DNA of 64,000 bases. Source: Nakazawaea peltata (taxonomy: Eukaryota; Ascomycota; Pichiomycetes; Alaninales; Pachysolenaceae). The notes below the pieces were generated by a model. That model was given only the letters and a program-made list of their open reading frames with translations, was not told the DNA's origin and searched no databases. The stretch covers positions 62,001-126,000 of the forward strand of contig BCGQ01000010.1 in NCBI GenBank assembly GCA_001599355.1, written 5' to 3'. Both the position numbers and the translations under genes were made by a program. Numbering within the stretch: position 1 is the first letter of the stretch; each line of letters begins with the position of its first letter. Below are positions 50,146 to 59,732 of this stretch, one piece after another.

Positions 50146-51255
50146 ATGTTCTCTGCCACCAAATTGTCTTCTAGATCTATCTTGAGAAAGAACTTCTTGA
50201 GATTGCAATCCACTATCCCAGAGACCCAAAAGGGTGTTATTTTCTACGAAAATAACGGTAAGTTGGAATACAAGGACATTCCAGTTCCAAAGCCAAAGCC
50301 AAATGAAATCTTGATCAATGTCAAGTACTCTGGTGTCTGTCACACTGACTTGCACGCCTGGAAGGGTGACTGGCCATTGCCAGTTAAGCTTCCATTGGTT
50401 GGTGGTCACGAGGGTGCTGGTATCGTCGTTGCCAAGGGTGAATCCGTTACCAACTTCGAGATCGGAGATTTGGCCGGTATTAAGTGGTTGAACGGTTCTT
50501 GTATGGCCTGTGAGTTCTGTGAGAACGGTGACGAATCCAACTGTCTGAAGGCTGACTTGTCTGGTTACACCCACGACGGTTCTTTCCAACAATATGCCAC
50601 TGCTGACCTGATTCAAGCCGCTAAGTTGGCTCCAGGTACCGACTTGGCTCAAGTTGCCCCAATCTTGTGTGCTGGTATCACCGTTTACAAGGCTTTGAAG
50701 ACTGCTGACTTGAAGGCCGGTCACTGGGTTGCCATTTCTGGTGCTGCCGGTGGTTTGGGTTCTTTGGCTGTTCAATTTGCTAAGGCCATGGGTTACAGAG
50801 TCGTTGGTATCGACGGTGGTGAAGGTAAGGAGGACTTGTTCAAGTCTATTGGTGGTGATGTCTTCGTTGACTTCACCAAGTCCAAGGACATGACCCAAGA
50901 GATCATCGATGCCACCAACGGTGGTCCACACGGTGTTATCAACGTCTCCGTCTCCGAGGCTGCTATTTCTAACTCCTTGAAGTTCGTTAGACCAACTGGT
51001 ACCGTCGTCTTGGTCGGTATGCCAGCCGGTGCCGTCGTCAAGTCCGAGGTCTTCGACCACGTCGTCAAGTCTTTGAGTATCAAGGGTTCTTACGTCGGTA
51101 ACAGAGCTGACACCAGAGAGGCCTTGGAGTTCTTCGAGAGAGGTATGGTCAAGTCTCCAATCAAGATTGCCGGTTTGTCTGAGTTGCCAGAGATCTTCGA
51201 ATTGATGGAACAAGGTAAGATCTTGGGTCGTTACGTTGTTGACACTTCTTACTAA
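50146..51255 (+). CDS. ADH3: Zinc alcohol dehydrogenase, mitochondrial form
   Basis: The product is 369 residues, with a basic presequence ([23 protein letters not shown]) before the Adh core. Catalytic zinc ligands sit in [10 protein letters not shown] and GGHEGAG. The structural zinc Cys cluster is [15 protein letters not shown], and the NAD fold shows GAAGGLGS and [11 protein letters not shown]. It ends GRYVVDTSY. Codon use is extremely biased (TTG, GGT, CCA), as for a highly expressed gene; this also creates a long but meaningless antisense frame. The CTG at 50608-50610 falls at the alanine of YATADAVQAA. The presequence suggests the mitochondrial ADH3-type role in redox shuttling, and S. 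cerevisiae ADH3 (YMR083W) is close to NAM7. Confidence 0.95.
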   Translation: MFSATKLSSRSILRKNFLRLQSTIPETQKGVIFYENNGKLEYKDIPVPKPKPNEILINVKYSGVCHTDLHAWKGDWPLPVKLPLVGGHEGAGIVVAKGESVTNFEIGDLAGIKWLNGSCMACEFCENGDESNCLKADLSGYTHDGSFQQYATADLIQAAKLAPGTDLAQVAPILCAGITVYKALKTADLKAGHWVAISGAAGGLGSLAVQFAKAMGYRVVGIDGGEGKEDLFKSIGGDVFVDFTKSKDMTQEIIDATNGGPHGVINVSVSEAAISNSLKFVRPTGTVVLVGMPAGAVVKSEVFDHVVKSLSIKGSYVGNRADTREALEFFERGMVKSPIKIAGLSELPEIFELMEQGKILGRYVVDTSY

Positions 51256-51758
51256 GAAGTTTGTCCTACTTAACTACGAGACTATATAATCTTTTAAAAA
51301 ATCCCCAATATTTACTAAGTCTACTGAGTAGATTTTTTATTTCACTTCATTTTTGTATGTAGATATCGAGAGCTCATCGCGAGCCTGAAGCCCCTCCACA
51401 CCCTCCACTACCTTTTAGTACGTCCTACCACCGCTCTCCTCCGTTGCCGTGTCTCTAACAACGCTTTACACACCATTTTAATATGGGAGTTTTCGGCGCG
51501 GATTTGACGTGCCCATATCAAATATGCACAGTTTTTATCAGATCCCAAGCTGGGTTTGAGAACGGATGTGCAAGAACCAAGAAAATTTTCAAGAAGAGTG
51601 TCGTGGATGACATCTCATCTCAACCCGTTCATATATATAAGTTGAAATATCGTATTTGATACTTGAGGCTAACTTCGGCATTTGAAATAAACCGTTTCTT
51701 GTTCAAAATCAAATCACTTTTTTGGAACGCCGAAAGAGGGATACATGAAGATTTCGAT
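51256..51758. promoter_or_regulatory. Intergenic region ADH3 to VPS10
   Basis: This 503-base stretch holds the ADH3 3' end and the VPS10 promoter, with a TATATATAA box at 51632-51640. A five-codon upstream ORF is listed separately. Confidence 0.5.
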
Positions 51759-51762
51759 ATGA
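51745..51762 (+). promoter_or_regulatory. Upstream ORF whose stop overlaps the VPS10 start codon
   Basis: ATG AAG ATT TCG ATA TGA: its TGA (51760-51762) overlaps the main ATG (51759-51761). Ribosomes terminating here would end on the main start, so the leader may tune receptor output. The uORF ATG has a weaker context (atacATGa) than the main one (gatATGa). Confidence 0.5.
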
Positions 51763-54413
51763 GTATTGTGGGGAAAGTTTGGATTCTCTGCTTTTTGGTT
51801 TTAGTATCGGGAGTGACGGCCCTGTTTGCTGGTTCTGAGTCAACGAATTACACAGGAGTACAACAATATGGAGACCTTGTCTCAGGTCAAATAATAGTCG
51901 ATATTAGAGACAATAAAGAAGATGAGGAAGGTGATACCAACCCCGATGAGGAGGATATGGACAAAGAGAAGAGTAAAGATGGGTTGAAAACGGAGAAAAT
52001 TCGCACCGAGATGTTTGTATTTGATGGTAAAGTCAAAAACTACATCTATTTAGAGAGACCTCCTAACAAAATGACTAGTGATGAAACCATCGTTGCCTTG
52101 ACTGATCACAACAAGGTGTATATCACACATGACCAAGGAACAACTTGGGAGCATTTCTCTAGTGACAATGATGATGAGGTATTGCAAATCCAGTTGAATG
52201 AGTATAATCCAGACGACATTTACTTGATCTGTTCTCACTCTAAAGTGATTTACTCTAAAGACCGTGGGTTCACCTGGAAATCTTTCAGAACACCAGTCCA
52301 AATGATCCCAGGTCTGGAAAGATCATTGTATTTCCACCCTAAAAGACCAGCTTGGTTGATCTGGGTAGGAGAAACCGGATGTGAAGATGTCACTACTTGT
52401 AGAACTGTACTGTATGTTTCAAGGGCCTACGGTAAAAGATGGTCTCTTTTATTGGAGAATGTGAACGTCTGTGAATTCTTGGGAGGTTTAAAGAAAGATG
52501 TCAATCCTAAATTAATTATGTGTGAAAGACCACTGTCCGAGTCCAATGGGTTCGAAAGTGAATTGATATACTCTCTTGATTTCTTCAAAGAACAGAAGAA
52601 GTTGATCTACAAAAACGTAATCGGCTACACCCAACTGGACCAGTTCCTCATTCTGCTGACACATGATGAGCACGACAATTTACATCTGCATGTCACCGTC
52701 GACGGAAGAAACTGGGTAGACTCTTTATTCCCTCCAGACTTGACTATTGTCAAACAACAGCTGTACACAGTTTTATCTGGAATCACCAAGTCTCTCTTCT
52801 TACATATCACCACCAACTCAAGATTGGGAACTGAGTATGGACAAATAGTCAAATCTAATGGTAATGGACAAAACTTTGTCACTTCATTAACTCATGTTAA
52901 CAGGAACACAGCTGGATTCGTCGACTTTGAACAAATAACCGGTCTCGAAGGTATCATGATCGCCAATACTGTAGAAAATTGGAAAGATTCCAAATTGGGG
53001 GCTAAGAAGAAATTAAAGACCCGTATTTCATATGACGATGGAGTTCATTGGGAATATTTGAACCCTCCACAATTCGACTCCGACAAGAACCGTTATCCAG
53101 GTTGCGAGAATAAACCATTATCCGAATGTTCCTTGAATTTGCATGGGTTTACCGAAAGAACTGACCTGAGAGATACTTTGAGTTCCGGTTCTGCTGTAGG
53201 GATGATGATTGGTGTAGGAAATGTAGGCAAAACGTTATCAAATTACTACGACTCTCATACCTTCTTCACCAGAGATGGTGGTATCAGTTGGAAGGAGATC
53301 AAGAAAGGTGTCTACATGTGGGAATACGGAGACCAAGGCTCTATAATTGTACTCGTAAATGAAAAAGAGGATACAGACAAAGTTTTATATAGTGTTGATG
53401 AAGGGGATACCTGGAAAGAGTTCAAATTCGTGGACGAGAAGGTCAGAGTCTACGATATCTCCACGGTTCCTTCCGATAACTCTCGTAAATTCTTGCTCTT
53501 CACCAGAATGCCATTACATGGTGGTGACAAGACCAGAGTAATCCAAATCGATTTCAGCTTGTACCATAAACGTCAATGTTCTCTTGATTTGAAAAATCCT
53601 GACGAAGACGATTTCGAAATGTGGACTCCTAAACATCCATTCCAACCAGATAACTGTTTATTCGGTCACCAACTGGAGTACTACCGTAAAATCCCAGGTA
53701 AAGATTGTTTCATCGGTAACAAATTGTACAATCAAAAGAAGATCATCAGAAATTGTCCTTGTCAAAGACATGATTTCGAGTGTGACTTCAATTACTACCG
53801 TGATTCTGATGATGGAACTTGTAAATTGATCCCTGGGTTGTCAGCTCCAGACCATTCTTTGATCTGTAAAGAGGATAAAAACCTGATCGAGTACAGCATT
53901 CCAACTGGGTACAGATTATCTGAACTCACAACCTGTGCGGGGGGTAAAGATTGGGATAAAGCTGAGATGAGACCTTGTCCTGGAAAGAAAGACAAGTTCA
54001 ATAAGAAACATCCAGGAACTCCTTTCATCTGGAAAGCTCTCTCCTTCTTGGTAGTAACCGGTGTCTTGGGTCTTATTGTATATTTACTGTTACAATACTA
54101 CAAGAGCTCCCAAGGGGAGATCAGATTAAATGATGAGGCCAATTTGGAATTCATGGATTCGTTCAACATCGTCGATGAGTTGAAATATGTCCTGAAACAG
54201 TCTCTTTTAATGGGGACCTTAGCCATTGACGAGATCAGAACCTTTGCTCGTCGCTTTAAATTCTCTAATCGTGGTTTCCGTAACGATATAGATGCCTATA
54301 TAGTCTCGGATGATGTGGATGAGGAAAACGAGTTCCTTAACTCCGAACCTCAAGATGTGGATGATCATATAGCTGATATTCTCGGAAGTGATGAAGAGGA
54401 TTTACTGAACTGA
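51759..54413 (+). CDS. Vps10/sortilin-type vacuolar sorting receptor with one Vps10 domain
   Basis: The product is 884 residues. The signal peptide is MSIVGKVWILCFLVLVSGVTA. A ten-bladed Vps10 domain follows, with Asp-box repeats such as THDQGTTWEHF, SKDRGFTWKSF, SYDDGVHWEYL, TRDGGISWKEI and SVDEGDTWKEF. The cysteine-rich 10CC module comes next (CLFGHQLEYYRK, CPCQRHDFECDFNYYRD). A transmembrane helix lies near residues 755-785. The cytoplasmic tail ends IADILGSDEEDLLN, with an acidic dileucine-like signal. S. cerevisiae Vps10 has two such domains (1579 residues); this protein has one, as sortilin does. It should shuttle between Golgi and endosome with hydrolases such as carboxypeptidase Y. 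Confidence 0.92.
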   Translation: MSIVGKVWILCFLVLVSGVTALFAGSESTNYTGVQQYGDLVSGQIIVDIRDNKEDEEGDTNPDEEDMDKEKSKDGLKTEKIRTEMFVFDGKVKNYIYLERPPNKMTSDETIVALTDHNKVYITHDQGTTWEHFSSDNDDEVLQIQLNEYNPDDIYLICSHSKVIYSKDRGFTWKSFRTPVQMIPGLERSLYFHPKRPAWLIWVGETGCEDVTTCRTVLYVSRAYGKRWSLLLENVNVCEFLGGLKKDVNPKLIMCERPLSESNGFESELIYSLDFFKEQKKLIYKNVIGYTQLDQFLILLTHDEHDNLHLHVTVDGRNWVDSLFPPDLTIVKQQLYTVLSGITKSLFLHITTNSRLGTEYGQIVKSNGNGQNFVTSLTHVNRNTAGFVDFEQITGLEGIMIANTVENWKDSKLGAKKKLKTRISYDDGVHWEYLNPPQFDSDKNRYPGCENKPLSECSLNLHGFTERTDLRDTLSSGSAVGMMIGVGNVGKTLSNYYDSHTFFTRDGGISWKEIKKGVYMWEYGDQGSIIVLVNEKEDTDKVLYSVDEGDTWKEFKFVDEKVRVYDISTVPSDNSRKFLLFTRMPLHGGDKTRVIQIDFSLYHKRQCSLDLKNPDEDDFEMWTPKHPFQPDNCLFGHQLEYYRKIPGKDCFIGNKLYNQKKIIRNCPCQRHDFECDFNYYRDSDDGTCKLIPGLSAPDHSLICKEDKNLIEYSIPTGYRLSELTTCAGGKDWDKAEMRPCPGKKDKFNKKHPGTPFIWKALSFLVVTGVLGLIVYLLLQYYKSSQGEIRLNDEANLEFMDSFNIVDELKYVLKQSLLMGTLAIDEIRTFARRFKFSNRGFRNDIDAYIVSDDVDEENEFLNSEPQDVDDHIADILGSDEEDLLN

Positions 54414-54475
54414 ACTACATAGCTATGTATAATTTATTCTTGAACATAGATTAGTAAATATATATGTGAAAATTT

Positions 54476-55228
54476 CTAGACCTTTTGTTTCTTAGATGCA
54501 GGAGCTTCGTCTTCATCATCTTCATCCTCCTCACTATCGTCACTAAGATCTAATTCCTCACTACTATCGTCTCCATCATCCCCCAACCCAGGCATCAGCT
54601 CAGTGTAGTATTTCACCAGGTATGGGAACAAATCGTCGGCAATTAAACGAGCCAAATCCTCTCCCAGACGGAATTCTTTGCCGGGTTTCAATCCTGTCCA
54701 TCTAAACCAGGCAAAGAACGACTTCATCCCAGTTCTATACTTGTGTTTACCCTCCTTGGTGGTTTTATCGGTGATCTTAGATGGGTTGATCGAGTCATAT
54801 TCGGCCGGCCACTCGATTTTCACCGACCTAGAAACCAACTTATCCTCACCAGTCTCCTCATCAATCACAGAACTGAACGATTTGGTCACTTCTTGCTCCA
54901 AACCTCCCTCTTCAAACAGCCCAAACTTGAAACTTATCTCAAAGTCACGTGATTTTTCACTATCTGGGTGACTAACATATATATCCTGGATATATTCCAA
55001 GTATTTCAAGTCGTCACCTCCAAGATAGTCGGCAAAATCTTCATTCTGCAGCAATACAATGTACCAGAACTTGGGTATCTTGACCAACAACTCCCTTCTC
55101 TTCAGATAAACCGGCTCAGTCTTTTGTATTCTGAAAGACTCGGCCTCTTTCTCGGCTTGGTCCATTTCTTTTTCACAATTGGACAACCCAACTAAAACAT
55201 TCTCCAAATCTACAGCGGAGTCACTCAT
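54476..55228 (-). CDS. VPS75: NAP-family histone chaperone Vps75
   Basis: A 250-residue NAP-fold protein. A long N-terminal dimerisation helix (residues 1-60) leads into IPKFWYIVLLQNEDFADYLGGDD, the conserved core of Vps75/SET proteins. The motif SFFAWFRWTG and a C-terminal acidic tail (DDSSEELDLSDDSEEDEDDEDE) ending in a basic nuclear signal (SKKQKV) complete the match. Vps75 partners Rtt109 in H3K56/K9 acetylation. RPA49 is upstream on the same strand, and the two are near neighbours in S. cerevisiae (YNL246W, YNL248C). The start is ATG 55228; the longer frame starts at GTG. Confidence 0.9.
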   Translation of the reverse strand: MSDSAVDLENVLVGLSNCEKEMDQAEKEAESFRIQKTEPVYLKRRELLVKIPKFWYIVLLQNEDFADYLGGDDLKYLEYIQDIYVSHPDSEKSRDFEISFKFGLFEEGGLEQEVTKSFSSVIDEETGEDKLVSRSVKIEWPAEYDSINPSKITDKTTKEGKHKYRTGMKSFFAWFRWTGLKPGKEFRLGEDLARLIADDLFPYLVKYYTELMPGLGDDGDDSSEELDLSDDSEEDEDDEDEAPASKKQKV

Positions 55229-55415
55229 TTTTAACGTCTTTCGCCTCCTGTTTGATCTGTCCACTAGCCCTTCAAATACACAAATAAAATTTGAGAAAAT
55301 CTCAGGTTATACGGGTACGGTTTTTGCGGGGAAAGTGAAAAAATATTTCAAGATTCTCACGGTTTATCCGGGGTCTACATCTCAGTTCTCATTCAAATAT
55401 ATTCAAATTATACAC

Positions 55416-56645
55416 TTATCTACGTCTTCCCCTAGATGAAACCTCTGGTACTTTGAATGGGACCTTCAAGCTTGCGATCTTATAACTAGCGATCTGGGAC
55501 TTGGCGATACCAAAGACCTCCAGCTCTCCCTGTGTGCAATTCTTGATTTGACAACCAAGAGCCTTCAACAAAGAGTTCAATTTGGAAGGTTTCAAACTCA
55601 ATTCAGAGGCAACAGGAGATACCTCGATCAAGTAACTATTCAATCTCAACATCAAAACCAAGATGTAACACAATAACTTATCCTCATGGGCCGGGTCAAT
55701 GATGAAGCCACGGTCCTTGGCTCTACCGAAAGCACCAGTCTTTGCAACGGTGAATTTGGAAAGAATATCAGAGACAAGATAATCGGAAGGTTCATTCAAC
55801 AGCTCCGAAAGCTTCTCTTTGTTATGACAACGTCTGTTATGGTAGACACCCATTAATAATGACAAGTAGTAGATGAGTTGGTAGGTGGATTTAGTATTGT
55901 TAGAAATGTCTTTACTCAAAGTTTCAACCTTGGTTTGGATAAACTTGGAGTCTGAGTATGGTAAAGATTCCAAGAAGGCCTCTGAGGAGGCATTGGTATC
56001 GATACGGATGAATTGTAATAATCTTGAAGCGATCACATTCTCGATAGGATAAATATCGGCAACGTTCTTCAGGTCAGCGTTGAACTCTGGAATTGGTCTC
56101 TCTTGGTGAATAATTTGCTCTAATTGTTCCTTGGATGGTAAGACAGAAGTGACCTTGTTCAAAGAATCGATGATATCCAACTCATTCGACTCCAATAACT
56201 CACTGTCGATACGATTCTTCTCCAAATCAGTGATCAGTTTCTTCAGTTTCTTGGTACCGAAAGTCTCTCCCAATAAGTTTCTCTTGACATTATTCTTGAT
56301 ACCAATCTGTTTAACCTTTGGACCCTTGACAAATCTTCTTCTTTTAGACGAAATATTACAGTTCAAAAGTGGAGCATTCTCGAACATCTCCAATGAGCTA
56401 TGGACCGGATCATATACGGCAACACAGTACTTACTAGCACCGGCTTCTTCCCCTACTTTACCATCATAACTCAAAACCTCGTTCTCTCCATGCAATATCA
56501 CATCGTTAGCTTGCTTCTTGTTCTGGTAAAGCTTGAATTCAACCCCGCTATCGATCTCTAATCCGTTACAGAAGCTGCCCACGGCGACATCTCCGAGGTC
56601 ACCACGAACTCTTTCAATACGGAGTGTTTCGGTCTGATCTAACAT
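55416..56645 (-). CDS. RPA49: RNA polymerase I subunit A49
   Basis: The product is 409 residues, close to the yeast protein (415). The N-terminal dimerisation barrel, which pairs with A34.5, includes KYCVAVYDPVHSSLEMFENAPL. A linker (KRRRFVKGPKVKQIGIKN) follows, then the C-terminal tandem winged helix (YLVSDILSKFTV, KDRGFIIDPAHEDKLLCYILVL). The protein ends VSSRGRRR. A49 raises processivity of rRNA synthesis. Upstream, shared with JJJ3, are RRPE and PAC elements typical of ribosome-biogenesis genes. Confidence 0.94.
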   Translation of the reverse strand: MLDQTETLRIERVRGDLGDVAVGSFCNGLEIDSGVEFKLYQNKKQANDVILHGENEVLSYDGKVGEEAGASKYCVAVYDPVHSSLEMFENAPLLNCNISSKRRRFVKGPKVKQIGIKNNVKRNLLGETFGTKKLKKLITDLEKNRIDSELLESNELDIIDSLNKVTSVLPSKEQLEQIIHQERPIPEFNADLKNVADIYPIENVIASRLLQFIRIDTNASSEAFLESLPYSDSKFIQTKVETLSKDISNNTKSTYQLIYYLSLLMGVYHNRRCHNKEKLSELLNEPSDYLVSDILSKFTVAKTGAFGRAKDRGFIIDPAHEDKLLCYILVLMLRLNSYLIEVSPVASELSLKPSKLNSLLKALGCQIKNCTQGELEVFGIAKSQIASYKIASLKVPFKVPEVSSRGRRR

Positions 56646-56755
56646 TCTATTCAGGATTCACTTGAAGATGAAAATAGACACACCGCCCTTACAAACTTAT
56701 GCTCTAATCAGACTCTTCTCTTCTCTTCTCGTCTTGTTCCCGCCGCGAAGAGCTG

Positions 56756-56853
56756 AAAATTTTTAAGAAAAAAATTTTCCACATCATAACTGAGCAAAAT
56801 ACGAATTTGAGAGGGTACTGGGCGGAAAATTGGCGGGAGCGACGAGATGAGAT
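56756..56853. promoter_or_regulatory. RRPE and PAC elements in the RPA49 / JJJ3 bidirectional promoter
   Basis: AAAATTTTT at 56756-56764 and AAAAAAATTTT at 56768-56778 match the RRPE motif, and GATGAGAT at 56846-56853 matches the PAC core (GATGAGMT). In budding yeasts this pair marks ribosome and rRNA biogenesis genes, consistent with RPA49, 110-210 bases away. JJJ3 starts 48 bases beyond the PAC site. Confidence 0.6.
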
Positions 56854-56900
56854 GGGCTGGAGTTGAGAGGGTGAGATAAGTGGGTGAGCCCGAGATAAAT

Positions 56901-57452
56901 ATGGTTGATACGGATTATTACGAGGTGCTAGGAGTGAATCGGGATGCTGGGCCCGAGGAAATCAAGAAAAAGTATCGGAAATTGCTCCTTCTGTTGCACC
57001 CAGATAAGCAGAGGCAGAAAGACGAGGGAAGAGCAGGTGAGGTGGAGTGGGATATAACAGGAGGAATCGGGTCAAATACAAGTCTGGAATCGGAAAATAC
57101 CATCTCCCTTATTCAAGAACTGTATCAAGTCCTCTCTAATCCCGACCTCAGAACCCAGTATGATAAAGACCTTGACACCCATTTCAAAAAATTGGGTATC
57201 AGTGATGAAGGCATTGAGGAAGTTGATCTTGACGATTTCGATTACGAAGAAGATTCAGGTAAATTCAGTAAAGCATGTCCTCGTTGTACTGTGGACCAAG
57301 GTTTCGTAATGTCCGAGCAAGATCTCATCGACAACTCCAAGAACACCCCAATCACCTCCGACGATAACGACGACGGACGAGCAGAAATCATCCTACAGTG
57401 CGCACATTGCAGTTTATGGTTGAAAATTGTATATTATGATAATGATAAATAG
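56901..57452 (+). CDS. JJJ3: DPH4-type J-domain protein of diphthamide synthesis
   Basis: The product is 183 residues. The N-terminal J domain is YYEVLGVNRDAGPEEIKKKY with LLHPDKQRQ (the HPD motif that stimulates Hsp70). The C-terminal CSL zinc finger comes from CPRC and CAHC with the SEQDL segment between. This combination is Dph4/Jjj3, required for diphthamide on elongation factor 2. The start is ATG 56901; the longer frame opens with GTG. Its stop codon is four bases from that of the convergent lipase gene, the same JJJ3/YJR098C pairing as in S. cerevisiae. Confidence 0.93.
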   Translation: MVDTDYYEVLGVNRDAGPEEIKKKYRKLLLLLHPDKQRQKDEGRAGEVEWDITGGIGSNTSLESENTISLIQELYQVLSNPDLRTQYDKDLDTHFKKLGISDEGIEEVDLDDFDYEEDSGKFSKACPRCTVDQGFVMSEQDLIDNSKNTPITSDDNDDGRAEIILQCAHCSLWLKIVYYDNDK

Positions 57453-57456
57453 AATT

Positions 57457-59346
57457 CTACAAGCTTTTCTCGGCATTTACTAGGGCTCTTAACAGTCTAC
57501 CCATATTATCCAAGTCGGTCATCAACAGGACATGGCCACAATTACTGTCGAACTTCAGTACTACAGGGAAGCCTCTCTTCTCTGGCATGATCCAATGCTG
57601 GTTGACAACACCATCTCCTGGACCATAGAAAAATCCAAACCAATTTCCCAATTTGATGTCCTCTTCATCTTTTATATATGACCCTCTAAGAGACGGGATC
57701 GTATTACCGTAGACACAAACGAGAGGAGGGTACTTCAAATCGGGTTTTCTTTCCAATTCAAGTAAAAATCGTTTGGTATCTTTCAAAGTACGGTCAAGAT
57801 ATTTTACGCTATCTTCATATGAAGTTCTGAAACTGGTCAAATTCTCAGAGATCACAGGAGAAGCCAGATTATTGTAAGTATTGACAGTACCACCATGATG
57901 CTCATACTGTTCCAAAGAAGTTATTTTGCCCTCTTTGAGATCTTTCTCAAATTGGAACCTATTTAATCCCACCAAAGGTGAAACATTATAATTTATCCAA
58001 GTATTTACATCAAAGTAGTCGAGATTGATCTTCTTATAAGTTCCTTCTTGGACAAACAACTCACCGCTCAACGGTAAGAATAAAAAGCTCGATCTCATCA
58101 TGAAATTCACTTCCAGAGTGAGGATCTTATCGTTCAATAACACATCGTCACCGAATCTGATAGGACCCAAGACATTAGGGCATTCTGCCGGTACTCCCAC
58201 GTACACAAGACCTCTGAAAAGTGAAGGATCTTGATTCATGACATGATGCAGGATAAGACCTCCCATGCTATGAGCTAGCACAATAGCACCACGGCCATGG
58301 TTTTTTTCTTTGATTTTATTCAAATATTCATGCAATTTTGCCGAGTTTATATGGCCTGACAACCGCCAATCGTACCCAAAGTTGTGAACAGTCACTTTGG
58401 GATTCAAGGAAAGCTTCTTGATCAATTTCTTACTAATATCTACAGGCCCGATATGAGTGAGCATCGACTCAGGTATAACTTTGTGCAACTGGTCGAGCTC
58501 ATCCTTCTCGGTAGGTCCTATATATAAATCTATTTTACGTAAATTGAATCCCAGTTTTATAGGAATCCAAATTCTTTTTCTTGTAGCCGCGTCTCTCAAT
58601 ACACTACCTCTATAGCCCCCTAAGATCACAATATCACCTTCTAGATCATCGTAAATAGTCTCATACGAGGGTCTTTTGTCTTCTGCCCCTGCAAATCTAT
58701 GCAATTCACTTACAATCGATGGAGTCAACAGTTTCTTTATAGCTCTAAGACGTCCATTATCGACTCCTCTAAAGTCGGCAAAGATACGAGCTTCTTCTAT
58801 AGTGGTGATGGACTCATTACGCTCTAATTTAAGTCTAAGATTCTCATCAATGCCATCATGTCTACTGGATACAGCCGACAATCCATCTGGGTCATTCCCA
58901 CTGCTGATGAAAGGAATCTTCATCCTCCTAGGGAAGGACAACCCTCCACCAAAAGGCAATTGGAACGAAAAGATCTTATGCGATTTACTCAATGAAGATT
59001 CCTTCATAGTAGTCTCTGGAGACAAAATTTGCTCGGACTCAGTCGAATCTTCCGCCACCGCCAGACCTTCTTCAACTGCCGACCCCCCAATGAAAGAATT
59101 GGCATCGTGTAAACTCATGTCGGACTGGCGCCGCACAGTTCTGTTATTCTCAGGACCATGGTACGACTTGATAGACTCGACCTCACTGATACTCCCTGAG
59201 TCATCTTCAGCTTCCGGATCTTCCCCGATCCGATTTGGCTCGCTAGCGCTGTAGCTCATCGGCGTTGATTTGGATCTGGACCTGGGGGCCAGTTTCTTGG
59301 ACTCATCTGGACCGGGTGACGAGATTTTCCTGAACACAGATCTCAT
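57457..59346 (-). CDS. LCAT-like lipase/acyltransferase, YJR098C family
   Basis: A 629-residue protein. The first about 190 residues are basic, Ser/Glu-rich and probably disordered. The alpha/beta hydrolase part includes DIVILGGYRGSVLRDAA, VTVHNFGYDWRLSG and the nucleophile elbow IVLAHSMGGLILHH (serine near residue 359). A strand with the charge relay Asp (FYGPGDGVVNQHW) and a distal His (NCGHVLLM) follow, so the Ser-Asp-His triad appears intact. The family is lecithin:cholesterol acyltransferase-like. Position opposite JJJ3 supports orthology with YJR098C, whose substrate is not known. No signal peptide is seen. Confidence 0.85.
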   Translation of the reverse strand: MRSVFRKISSPGPDESKKLAPRSRSKSTPMSYSASEPNRIGEDPEAEDDSGSISEVESIKSYHGPENNRTVRRQSDMSLHDANSFIGGSAVEEGLAVAEDSTESEQILSPETTMKESSLSKSHKIFSFQLPFGGGLSFPRRMKIPFISSGNDPDGLSAVSSRHDGIDENLRLKLERNESITTIEEARIFADFRGVDNGRLRAIKKLLTPSIVSELHRFAGAEDKRPSYETIYDDLEGDIVILGGYRGSVLRDAATRKRIWIPIKLGFNLRKIDLYIGPTEKDELDQLHKVIPESMLTHIGPVDISKKLIKKLSLNPKVTVHNFGYDWRLSGHINSAKLHEYLNKIKEKNHGRGAIVLAHSMGGLILHHVMNQDPSLFRGLVYVGVPAECPNVLGPIRFGDDVLLNDKILTLEVNFMMRSSFLFLPLSGELFVQEGTYKKINLDYFDVNTWINYNVSPLVGLNRFQFEKDLKEGKITSLEQYEHHGGTVNTYNNLASPVISENLTSFRTSYEDSVKYLDRTLKDTKRFLLELERKPDLKYPPLVCVYGNTIPSLRGSYIKDEEDIKLGNWFGFFYGPGDGVVNQHWIMPEKRGFPVVLKFDSNCGHVLLMTDLDNMGRLLRALVNAEKSL

Positions 59347-59732
59347 CTTGACCCTTCAATTCGTTGAAATATTGTCCAGAATTCCAATTATAATTATAAT
59401 TGATTTGTATGAACACCCTCTTCTCCGTTTTAGGCAAAATCCGACCCAAATCCTACCAGACCCGGCATCGCCAGAGCAAAGATACCCGAATGGGATATTA
59501 CCGAAAGCGGAATTCTAAGCCTTACTGTCAATATACCCTCACCCAAGATTTACGTGTCAATAAAAGAGGAGACGGGAAAGAGCAAATTATCAATAACGTC
59601 TTTAAATGTGGGGTGAGAACGTTAAAGAGAGAACTTGGAAGGAAAGCATATTGATATCAAGAGAGTGTGAAGTGACCATCAAGTAACTAGAATTAATTGA
59701 TCCCACGGAATCAATCCCATCATACCATCAAA
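59347..59732. promoter_or_regulatory. Divergent intergenic region lipase / NDUFB9-like gene
   Basis: These 386 bases carry the two promoters. A palindromic AATTATAATTATAATT run lies near 59386-59401. No further gene was recognised. Confidence 0.4.

Noticed and set aside
50122-51213. 363-codon open frame antisense to ADH3
   Set aside because: It mirrors the strongly biased codons of ADH3 on the opposite strand and has no sensible family or composition.
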